Positions 5,055 through 12,400 of a stretch of 13,490 nucleotides of DNA are shown one piece after another. The notes under the pieces are model-generated. The model saw only the letters and a program-made list of their open reading frames with translations. It was not told where the DNA came from and did not search any database. The translations under genes were made by a program, and so were the position numbers. The stretch comes from Chloroflexota bacterium (GTDB lineage Bacteria > Chloroflexota > Anaerolineae > UBA1429). The number at the start of each line of letters is the position of its first letter. Position 1 is the first letter of the stretch. The DNA lies in the NCBI GenBank assembly GCA_012515695.1, contig JAAYXX010000164.1, positions 1 to 13,490 on the forward strand. Direction: 5' to 3'.

Positions 5055-7856
5055 TTACGAACGCCTTCTCACAATGGCTTTGCGGATTTCATCGGTGATT
5101 AGCAACAATGGGGATAGGGCGACCAGGAATAGCCAGTTCCGCAGGGGAAAAGCCGCCGTATCGAATATTCTCTGCAAAGGAGGCAAATAGACCAGAGCCA
5201 AGATTATCACGATCTCGCTGGCGATGCCAACCCAAATCAGGGGGTTATTGGTCAGGCTGTAGCGGAAGAAGGACTCGCGTTCGGTGCGCTGGGCGAAGAG
5301 GTTGCCGATTTGGGCCATCACCACGCCAGCCAGCGCCATAGACGTGGCGGAGCGGTAGAGCGGTCCCGTGTCGGGCAGGTTGACGAACTGCCCGGCAAAG
5401 CCGTTGGTCCAATACTGGTAATAGAAGGCTGCCATAGCGGCCAGGGCCGCTACGGGGCCTAGAATCAGATAGGCCCGGCGCAGCAAGGGGCCGTTGATGA
5501 CATGCTCCCGGCGGCTGCGCGGTGGTTTGTCCATCAGGCCCGGCTCCGGCGGGTCGGCTCCCAGCGCCAGGGCGGGCACAATATCGGTGCCCAGGTCAAT
5601 GGCCAGGATTTGCAGGACGGTCAGGGCCAGGGGAATAGCGCCCCCGCTGAGTACGAACAGGATAAACGGCACGGCTTCCGGCGTGTTGCTGGTCAGGATG
5701 TAGGTGGTGAATTTCTTGATGTTGGCATATACGCCGCGCCCCTCTTCCACTGCGCTGACGATGGAGGCAAAGTTGTCGTCGGTGAGGATCATGTCGGCGG
5801 CCTCCTTGGCGACATCCGTCCCAGCGATGCCCATTGCTACGCCGATATCCGCCTTTTTGAGGGCGGGCGCGTCGTTCACCCCGTCGCCGGTGACGGCCAC
5901 GATCTCACCCATCGACTGCAACGCGTTCACCACGCGCAGCTTGTCCTCCGGGGCCGAGCGGGCGAAAATCACCTCCTCTGACAGCGCCTCTTCCAGCTCT
6001 TGATCATCCATGTGGCCCAGTTCCACGCCAGTGATGGTGCGCACCTGCCCGCGCACGATGCCGATGCGCCGGGCGATGCTTTCGGCGGTCAACCCATAGT
6101 CGCCGGTGATCATGATGACGCGGATACCGGCGTCGCGAGTGCGGGCCACGGCGTCTACCACTTCGGGCCGTGGGGGGTCCATCATGGCGATCAGCCCCAG
6201 GAGGATCAGGTCGCGTTCTACCGATTCAGGGGTGCAGGCGCTCACGGGTTGCAGCCCGGAGCAGACCTCTGGTACGCCGCTGGCCGCTACCGCCAGCACG
6301 CGCAAGCCCTGGCGGGCATAGGCGTCGTTGGTCGCCATGACCTGCTCGCGCCAGGTATCGTCCAGGGGCACATCCTCGCCGTTGATGCGGATGCGGCTGG
6401 ACAGGTCTAGCACTTCTTTGGGCGCGCCCTTGGTATAGCCGATTACGGAGGTCTCGGTCTCGCTGATGACGGACATGCGCTTGCGCCGCGATTCGAAAGG
6501 CAGTTCGCGCAGGCGTGGGCGCTGCTGGGACATTTCGCTCAGGTCTAGCCCGCCCTTGATGGCCGCGACCAGCAGGGCGGCCTCGGTAGGGTCGCCCAGG
6601 ATGGACCAGCGGGGAGATTCTTCTGTGGGAGGGTTGAGCCGGGCGTTGTTGCATAGGGCGGCGTCGCGTAGTAGCTCGGTAAGGTCCTGGTCGGTGCCGG
6701 GGGGCACGGCCTGCCCCTGCTCGTCGATGATCTGGCCGTTGGGTTCATAGCCGACGCCGGTAACTCGGCACTCTCGCCCGCCGAACCAGATGTTACGCAC
6801 GGTCATTTCGTTCTGGGTGAGGGTGCCAGTCTTGTCTGTGCAAATGACCGTCGTGCTGCCCAGGGTCTCGACGGCAGACAGGCGTTTGACCAGGGCGTGG
6901 CGGTCGGCCATGCGCTGGGTTCCCATTGCCAGGGACAGCGTGACGGTGGGTAGCAGCCCTTCTGGCACAAAGGCCACGATCATACCGAGAGCAAAGATAA
7001 AGCCATCCAGGAGAGAAATGTTGGTCAGGGCAATGGCCAGGATGAAAAACAGGATACCAACGCTCACCGCCACCACGCTGACGATGCGGGTCATGCGCTC
7101 CATTTCCTTTTGCAGCGGGCTGAGGTCTCCTCCCACAGCCTGGGTCAGATTGGCGATGCGGCCAAACTCGGTGTCCATGCCGGTGGTAGACACGACGGCT
7201 TTGCCCGTGCCCGCGGCCACGTTTGTGCCCGCAAAGATCAGATTGGGGAACTCGAGTCGGGCCATATCTTCGCGCATAACGGCGTCTGCGATCTTGCGTA
7301 CGGGCCGCGACTCGCCGGTCAGGGTAGACTGGTCGGTGCGTAGGGACGATTCTTCCACCAGGCGGGCATCAGCCGAAATGCGATCCCCTTCGGCCAGCAG
7401 CATCACGTCGCCGGGGACCAGCTCTTCCGCCAGGATGCGCTGTTCCAGACCGTCGCGCAACACGCGGACGTAAGAGGGGAGCAGTTGGCGCAGGGCTTCT
7501 GTGGCGCGTTCGGCCTTGAACTCTTGCCAGAAGGCGAACAGCCCATTGATCACGTTCACCAGCCAGATGGCAATTGCCAGTTCGGGCAATCCCGCGAACA
7601 GGGCCACAATGCCGCCTACCCAGAGCAGAATCGCCATCAGATGGGTAAAGTTGGACAGGAAGCGCAACCAGAGTGAGGGGCCTTGAACCTCGCGCAGCAT
7701 GTTGCGGCCATAGCGCTCCAGCCGTTGCTCGGCTTCGGCCTGCGTCAACCCATCGGGTCGGCTATCCAGGGCAGCATAGACCTGTTCGGCAGGCAATGCC
7801 GCCACATCCGACGAGGGCGGTTCTGTGGTCGCCCGCCTCGTCGTCGTTCGCTCCAT
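5055..7856 (-). CDS. P-type cation ATPase of the P2C (Na+/K+-, H+/K+-ATPase-like) group
   Basis: This is a membrane pump driven by an aspartyl-phosphate cycle, 933 residues from the ATG at 7856. In order: an N-terminal cation-ATPase domain; the actuator TGES (180-183); M4 VPEGLLP with Glu299; the phosphorylated Asp341 in CTDKTGT; the nucleotide-site KGAP (476-479); TGDGVNDAP (656-664); M5 TSNTPE (Ser723, Asn724, Glu727); M6 IDLGTD (Asp754, Asp758); and a C-terminal DEIRK..VRRR tail. The M4, M5 and M6 motifs and the tail match Na+,K+-ATPase alpha better than SERCA. Ten membrane segments fit. No beta subunit is visible. Ion specificity cannot be proved here. The frame is open up to a TTG at 7928, and a GTG at 7868 with GGAG four bases away is a real alternative start. 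It is the first gene of a unit with two RCK regulators. A candidate promoter lies far upstream (8258-8285). Confidence 0.93.
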   Translation of the reverse strand: MERTTTRRATTEPPSSDVAALPAEQVYAALDSRPDGLTQAEAEQRLERYGRNMLREVQGPSLWLRFLSNFTHLMAILLWVGGIVALFAGLPELAIAIWLVNVINGLFAFWQEFKAERATEALRQLLPSYVRVLRDGLEQRILAEELVPGDVMLLAEGDRISADARLVEESSLRTDQSTLTGESRPVRKIADAVMREDMARLEFPNLIFAGTNVAAGTGKAVVSTTGMDTEFGRIANLTQAVGGDLSPLQKEMERMTRIVSVVAVSVGILFFILAIALTNISLLDGFIFALGMIVAFVPEGLLPTVTLSLAMGTQRMADRHALVKRLSAVETLGSTTVICTDKTGTLTQNEMTVRNIWFGGRECRVTGVGYEPNGQIIDEQGQAVPPGTDQDLTELLRDAALCNNARLNPPTEESPRWSILGDPTEAALLVAAIKGGLDLSEMSQQRPRLRELPFESRRKRMSVISETETSVIGYTKGAPKEVLDLSSRIRINGEDVPLDDTWREQVMATNDAYARQGLRVLAVAASGVPEVCSGLQPVSACTPESVERDLILLGLIAMMDPPRPEVVDAVARTRDAGIRVIMITGDYGLTAESIARRIGIVRGQVRTITGVELGHMDDQELEEALSEEVIFARSAPEDKLRVVNALQSMGEIVAVTGDGVNDAPALKKADIGVAMGIAGTDVAKEAADMILTDDNFASIVSAVEEGRGVYANIKKFTTYILTSNTPEAVPFILFVLSGGAIPLALTVLQILAIDLGTDIVPALALGADPPEPGLMDKPPRSRREHVINGPLLRRAYLILGPVAALAAMAAFYYQYWTNGFAGQFVNLPDTGPLYRSATSMALAGVVMAQIGNLFAQRTERESFFRYSLTNNPLIWVGIASEIVIILALVYLPPLQRIFDTAAFPLRNWLFLVALSPLLLITDEIRKAIVRRRS

Positions 7857-8018
7857 TACCTTACTCACGACTCTCCAATGGCTCCGTCTATCATCTAGCC
7901 GATCTCCTCGCGCTCCTGGCGCCAGCAACGGCGGTTAATGGCACCAACTTTTCGCGGAGAAAATGCTGGGGCAAGGGCGTGGCCGTGGTGGGTAAGGGTG
8001 ATCCGCTGGCGAGGAGAC

Positions 8019-8048
8019 TTGCATTTACCTCGCTTTTTTCGCGATAAC
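8019..8048 (+). promoter_or_regulatory. Weak candidate promoter for an RNA antisense to the ATPase leader
   Basis: TTGCAT (8019-8024) and GATAAC (8043-8048) are separated by 18 bp on the plus strand. The match is moderate. It matters because a strong plus-strand terminator (8169-8221) follows with no protein gene between them. Confidence 0.25.
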
Positions 8049-8054
8049 CAAATG

Positions 8055-8221
8055 TTGGCGCTATTGAGCAATGGCGGTGGCAGGGCGCGCGGGCATGCAA
8101 AAGTTGGTGTTGGTGCGAGAGGGAGTGGGCAAGCTCGGTGTACGTGGCGAGAGGAGGCGCCAGGCGTTACGGACGGTTCGAGGGAGAGCCTGTCCTGCGT
8201 TCCCCCGAACTGTCCGTTTTT
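8055..8221 (+). ncRNA. Possible small RNA, antisense to the ATPase operon leader
   Basis: This is inferred from a candidate promoter (8019-8048) and the rho-independent terminator at 8169-8221, which would delimit a transcript of about 165 nt. No convincing reading frame ends before the hairpin. It does not match the conserved core of SRP RNA, tmRNA or RNase P as far as I can judge. If the minus-strand promoter at 8258-8285 is real, this RNA would be fully complementary to part of the ATPase mRNA leader. Confidence 0.25.
8169..8221 (+). terminator. Strong rho-independent terminator without an upstream gene
   Basis: The arms at 8169-8180 and 8206-8217 pair over 12 positions (one as G-U). After one mismatch, a further five pairs (8182-8186 with 8200-8204) extend the stem. 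Five T residues (8217-8221) follow directly. The T-tract is on the plus strand only. No plus-strand gene is recognisable between 7857 and this hairpin, so its transcript is unidentified. Confidence 0.6.
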
Positions 8222-8257
8222 ACCAGACACGTCTGTGTCGGGTACATCACGGATTGA

Positions 8258-8285
8258 ATTGTAAGCGGTTCTTTTCTAAAGGCAA
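8258..8285 (-). promoter_or_regulatory. Candidate promoter of the ATPase-RCK-RCK operon
   Basis: On the minus strand, TTGCCT (8280-8285) is followed by a 16-bp spacer and TACAAT (8258-8263), a five-of-six match to the -10 consensus. Transcription from about 8251 would give an unusually long leader of about 395 nt before the ATG at 7856. I saw no better promoter closer to the gene, but a weak one could exist. Confidence 0.35.
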
Positions 8286-8318
8286 CTGATTCGGGACCCT
8301 CTCGCTTTCGGGATTGAC

Positions 8319-8334
8319 GCATATACTTGTATGC
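8319..8334. promoter_or_regulatory. Imperfect palindrome overlapping a -35 box, possible operator
   Basis: GCATA (8319-8323) and TATGC (8330-8334) form a 16-bp dyad centred between 8326 and 8327. It covers the -35 box (8327-8332) of the plus-strand promoter, the position expected for a repressor site. The binding protein is unknown. Confidence 0.3.
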
Positions 8335-8355
8335 GGTGAATCCTCATGTTATACT
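8327..8355 (+). promoter_or_regulatory. Promoter upstream of the 201-residue protein gene
   Basis: TTGTAT (8327-8332), a 17-bp spacer, and TATACT (8350-8355) preceded by TG at 8347-8348 form a sigma70 promoter with an extended -10 element. The predicted start near 8362 leaves about 280 nt before the ATG at 8642. That leader shows no gene I believe in and only a short GTATC/GATAC dyad at 8591-8602. Confidence 0.5.
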
Positions 8356-8641
8356 GGGCGCGCGGTTGTCCCACGGGTGGTCGAATGCCGCTGAATTTGC
8401 CACTTTGCGATGCCCACACTTTCACCTTTCGTCTGATCCTCCCACATTGCGCTCGCTTGCCGTTGTTCCCCGTTCTCCTCTGGCGTGCTGATCGCTATAC
8501 CCCTATTGTGACCACCGTGCGTTGGGCGCAAGCCTGGCCCCTGGGCTAATGGCAGGCGCGGCCAGATAGTCTACCGCCGTATGCAATCCGGTATCTCGAT
8601 ACAAGACGGAGACGAAATTGGAGCACAAGCGAGGTGAGAGA

Positions 8642-9247
8642 ATGCGAGTCGATGAGATCAAGAAGCAAGAGGAGGAGGAAAAAGAAGGCAAGGAGGAAAC
8701 TCTGCGCGTGTACCTGGCATTTCGGGACGGGTTCTTTCAACGGCTACGCGAGTTTTCCGACGAGGCTGTGGAGGCTGGCGTGGAAGGGGCGTGCGCGTGC
8801 AGAGAAACCGATCTGAATGGAGGTATCTTGCAGCTCGATTTCACGCTCAACAAGGCCGAACTGGTCATCATTGCGCCGTCGGACATCTATTGGCTGCGCG
8901 ACTCGGATGGCGAGGGTTTGTATGGCGACAGGCTTGCGGGCAAGCTGTTTCTCTACCGCAGCCGTAGCGCCGGGGCCAAGCCCAGCATTGACGTGGCGGT
9001 GGAACGGCTGCTGAATGGTCGGTATGTGTGCGAGATGTTCTGCTATCCCGAGACTGGCGACCCCACTGCTCTCTTTCACGAGTGGCTGGACCTGGACACC
9101 ATCGCGGAAACCGGCGCCCATGCGGCGGACCGGCTGGTTGACTATTTCTATGGTTTAAAGAATTCATGGTTGGATCATCCTACGTTGGGCGCATTCCTGG
9201 GGCGGCGTGGCGAAGGTCGCCGGATGGGCTTTACCACATCCTTCTGA
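8642..9247 (+). CDS. Hypothetical protein, 201 residues, unrecognised family
   Basis: I do not recognise this protein. It begins with a highly charged Lys/Glu-rich stretch of about 20 residues, probably helical. A predicted alpha/beta soluble domain follows, with hydrophobic strands such as ILQLDFTL and AELVIIAP and several Trp and Tyr residues. There is no signal peptide, membrane segment, zinc-type cysteine arrangement or nucleotide-binding loop. The ATG at 8642 has a good Shine-Dalgarno sequence (GAGGTGA, about four bases upstream); the frame extends to a TTG at 8618, which is less likely. Codon use and the absence of rare codons fit a real gene. It stands alone between the ATPase leader and a sensor kinase that has its own promoter, so no partner can be inferred. 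A weak GAGCA/TGCTC stem at 9246-9269 may mark the transcript end. Confidence 0.7.
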   Translation: MRVDEIKKQEEEEKEGKEETLRVYLAFRDGFFQRLREFSDEAVEAGVEGACACRETDLNGGILQLDFTLNKAELVIIAPSDIYWLRDSDGEGLYGDRLAGKLFLYRSRSAGAKPSIDVAVERLLNGRYVCEMFCYPETGDPTALFHEWLDLDTIAETGAHAADRLVDYFYGLKNSWLDHPTLGAFLGRRGEGRRMGFTTSF

Positions 9248-9276
9248 GCACTCGTTACTACAAATGCTCGTTTCTT
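9246..9276 (+). terminator. Weak stem-loop at the end of the 201-residue gene
   Basis: GAGCA (9246-9250) overlaps the stop codon and can pair with TGCTC (9265-9269); a T-rich but interrupted tract follows. Five pairs with a 14-nt loop is a marginal terminator. Confidence 0.2.
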
Positions 9277-9366
9277 GGCACTGGCGTTGTCGCCATCACC
9301 AAGGTACGAGCCGACCGGTTTTCGCAAGGGAGCGACCAGGGATCTGGCATAGAACGAAATGCATAC

Positions 9367-9395
9367 TTTACATATTATGTTGAATCTGGCATAAT
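9367..9395 (+). promoter_or_regulatory. Promoter of the PAS sensor kinase
   Basis: TTTACA (9367-9372), a 17-bp spacer, and CATAAT (9390-9395) preceded by TGG match sigma70 consensus at five of six positions in each hexamer. An extended -10 TG is also present. Transcription near 9402 gives a leader of about 45 nt to the proposed TTG start, showing that the kinase need not depend on the upstream gene. Confidence 0.6.
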
Positions 9396-9434
9396 TCTTG
9401 GTCCGAGGAATTCCGTTTTTAGGATTCCCAATAT

Positions 9435-9439
9435 GGGGG
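9435..9439 (+). promoter_or_regulatory. Ribosome binding site supporting the TTG start of the kinase
   Basis: GGGGG lies seven bases before TTG at 9447. No ATG is available in this frame between the upstream stop (9420-9422) and the first PAS domain, so a TTG or GTG start is required. The alternative GTG at 9486 has no comparable site. Confidence 0.4.
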
Positions 9440-9446
9440 CATCCAT

Positions 9447-12400
9447 TTGGACGAGAAAGGTAAGCAGGGTAATCAGAATAGGCACGTGGGTGATCTGTCC
9501 GAGGTATATACCCAGGACCGGTTTCACATCATCCATGACCGTGCTGCGGTAGGCATCGCACGGGCGAGGCTGGATGGACGCATCATCGACGTGAATCAAA
9601 AGCTGGCCGACATGCTGGGCTACACCCGCGACGAGTTGGTGGAGCGTCCTGTCGCCGAGTTGGTGCATCCTGACGACTGGGCCAGGGAGCAGGAGCAACT
9701 GGCCCGTTTGAAGGCCGGGGAAACCCCTAGCTACAGTATCGAGGAGCGCTACCAGTGCAAGGATGGCCGGGTGATTTGGGGGAACACGGTTTCCTGGCTG
9801 GCTCTGGACGCGCATCCGCCGTATCGCGTCGTCGTGGTGGAGGATATTACCGCGCAAAAACAGGCCCGCCAGCGGATTGAGGAACTGGGCGCTATAGCGG
9901 AGGAGAACCGCGCCAAGCTCGAAGCGGTAATCAGCAGCATGTCCGACGGGGTGAGCATCTATGACGCTCAGGGACGTCTGGTGTTGGCTAGCCGGGCTGG
10001 CCTGGCGATGCTGGGCTATGCCAGCTTTGACGAAGCGCCCAAGGATGTGGCGCGCTACCCGGAAGTGTTCGAACTGGAGGACCTATCGGGGAGAACGCTC
10101 CCGCTGGAGGAATGGCCCATCTTGCGCAGCTTGCGCGGGGATGTTTTTCGCAATATCGAAATTCGGGTAAAGCGCAAGGATATTTCGCTCACCAAGATCG
10201 GCTCTTTCTCCGGTGGGCCGGTGCGCGACGCCAAGGGGCAGATCATTCTGGGCGTAGTGACCGCGCAGGATATCACCCAACGCTACGCCGTCGAGATGGA
10301 GCGGGCGCGTTTGCTGGAAGAAGCCCAGAGATTGGCCCAAGAGCTGGAAGCCCGCAATACGGATTTGCAGCGTGCCAACGAACTAACGGAAATTGAACGG
10401 CGGCGCTATCAGGAGCTATTCGAGTTCGCCCCCGATGGCTATATTGTCACCGATGAACAGGGAGTGATCCGCGAGGCCAACAGCGCGGCGGGGAGATTGC
10501 TGGGCACGCCGGTGGAGCAGATCGTGGGGGATAGGCTGGAGAGCTATGTCCCCAAGGATCAGCTCTGGCTTTTTCACGCGCTAGTAGACCACCTGAGGGA
10601 AGTGGGGCAAGTCAACGATTGGGAACTGCTGTTGCAACCCCGTGGCGGGGAGGTATTCCCGGCGGCGGTGACTGTTGCCACCGTAGCAGAGACTCTCGAG
10701 TTGCGCTGGTCCATTCGCGATATTCGCCAGCGGGCCGAGGCGGACAAAGCTGTGCGGGAGGCCGAGGAGCGTTTTCGTAGCGTCCTGGATAACGTCCGCG
10801 AAGGTATCCAGCGGCTGAATCTGCGTAGCGGCAGGTATGATCTATTCAGCCCCTCGATGGAGGCGATCACTGGCTTTACGCTGGCAGAGCTACGAGAGAT
10901 GACCCCGGCTCAGGTCGACGAGAGGGTACACCCGGACGACCGCGAGGCGTACCTGCGCTACAAACGCCAAGCGCAGACAGCCCCCCAGGCCACTCGTGAA
11001 CCTATCGAATTTCGTTGGCAGGTCCGAGATGGAACCTATCGCTGGTTCAGCCTCAACTTGCGCCTGGCGCTCGATGAGGAGGAGCGGGCCTTGGCGCTGG
11101 TAGGCGTTGTGCGTGACATCACCCAGCGCAAGGAGGCGCAACAGGCTGTTCAGGAGAGCGAAGCGCGCCTGCGCGAGGTGCTGGAGAATGCCCAGGACAT
11201 TATCTATCGCATTGACCTGTCCACCAATCGGCTGGAGTATGTGAGCACCGTCAGCGAGCACATCACTGGCTATCTGCGCGAGCAGCTGATCAATATGACT
11301 CGCCAGGATATTATATCGCTGCTGCATCCAGACGATCAGCCCCTATACTATGCCCGCACCAAGGCGTTGTGGGAGAGCGACGAGGAGCGCCCCAGAGATC
11401 GGGCCGATTATCGCTGGAAGGCTGGGGAAGGCAAGTATCGCTGGTTCGATCTGAGCCGCACCTTGATTCGCGATGACAAGGGGCAGCCTCAAGCCATCGT
11501 CGTCAGCGCCCGCGACGTGACCGAGCAAAAAGAGGCCGAGTTTGCTCTGCGCGATAGCGAGCGCAAATTACGGAACCTGATCGACAACTCGACCGACGGC
11601 ATTTCGCTGCTGGACGAATCGGGCGTAGTGGTCGAATGGAATCCTTCGCTGGAGAGGATCACCGGCATTCCCAAAGAGCAGGCGTTGGGCATGCGCATGT
11701 CGGACATTCTCTTTGGCCTGTTGCCGGAACAAGCCCAGGCCGAGCCGAATATGCGAGAGCGCGTGCATGGGCAGGTGATGAACCTTCTGCAAACCGGTCA
11801 GGGCGATTGGTTGAATCGTATCATGGATGGCCATGTCAGGCGACCCGATGGCACGCGCCGCGATGTGCAGGTGGTCATGTTCCCCATCAAAACCGAACGC
11901 GGCTGGATGGTGGGCAGCGTCGCTCGTGACGTGACCGAGCAGAAAAAGGCCGAGCAGGCACTGCGCGAAAGCGAGGCTCGCCTGCGTGAGGTGCTGGAGA
12001 ACTCGCGAGACGCCATCTATCGCTATGATGTGCAGGCTGCACGATACGAATACTTTAGCCCGGCCATCCAGGATATTTCAGGTTTTGCGCCGGAAGAACT
12101 GCTGCAGATGGACATTGAGGATTTGCTGGAGCACATCCATCCGGAGGATCGAGCGAATTATCTGGCCCATAACGAGGCGCTGATACATAGCAAGGAGGAG
12201 CGCCCGGCGGACAGGGTCGAGTATCGCTGGAAGAGCAAGCAGGGCCGCTACTGCTGGATGAGCGTGCAGCGGGCACTGGTGCGCAATGGCGATGGCAAAC
12301 CCGTGGCCCATGTGGGGGCCATTCGCGACATCACCGAGCAAAAAAAGGCCGAGCAGGCCCGCGCAGAGAGCGAAGCTCGCCTGCGCGAAGTAATCATGAA

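Noticed and set aside
6790..7473. 227-codon plus-strand frame inside the ATPase gene
   Set aside because: It lies antisense to essential ATPase motifs and its composition (Ser/Arg-rich) is that of a shadow frame.
5055..7856. Assignment of the ATPase as a SERCA-type Ca2+ pump
   Set aside because: The M5 NTPE, the M6 aspartate pair in DLGTD and the C-terminal DEIRK tail follow the Na+/K+-ATPase pattern. SERCA has NxGE and a different M6 motif.
7857..7928. N-terminal extension of the ATPase to TTG 7928
   Set aside because: The 24 added residues are Arg/Asp-rich without conservation clues. ATG 7856 or GTG 7868 are more plausible starts.
7857..8251. Known riboswitch (cyclic di-AMP, Mg2+ or Mn2+ type) in the ATPase leader
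   Set aside because: I could not match the leader to the conserved cores of these classes by eye; only the long hairpin is certain.
8385..8549. 54-codon frame after the plus-strand promoter
   Set aside because: It has only a poor Shine-Dalgarno, a composition rich in Leu, Pro and Arg as in chance frames, and no recognisable feature; a leader peptide cannot be excluded but is not supported.
9166..9552. 128-codon plus-strand frame bridging the two plus-strand genes
   Set aside because: It overlaps the end of the 201-residue gene, the kinase promoter and the kinase start in another frame, with no conserved content.
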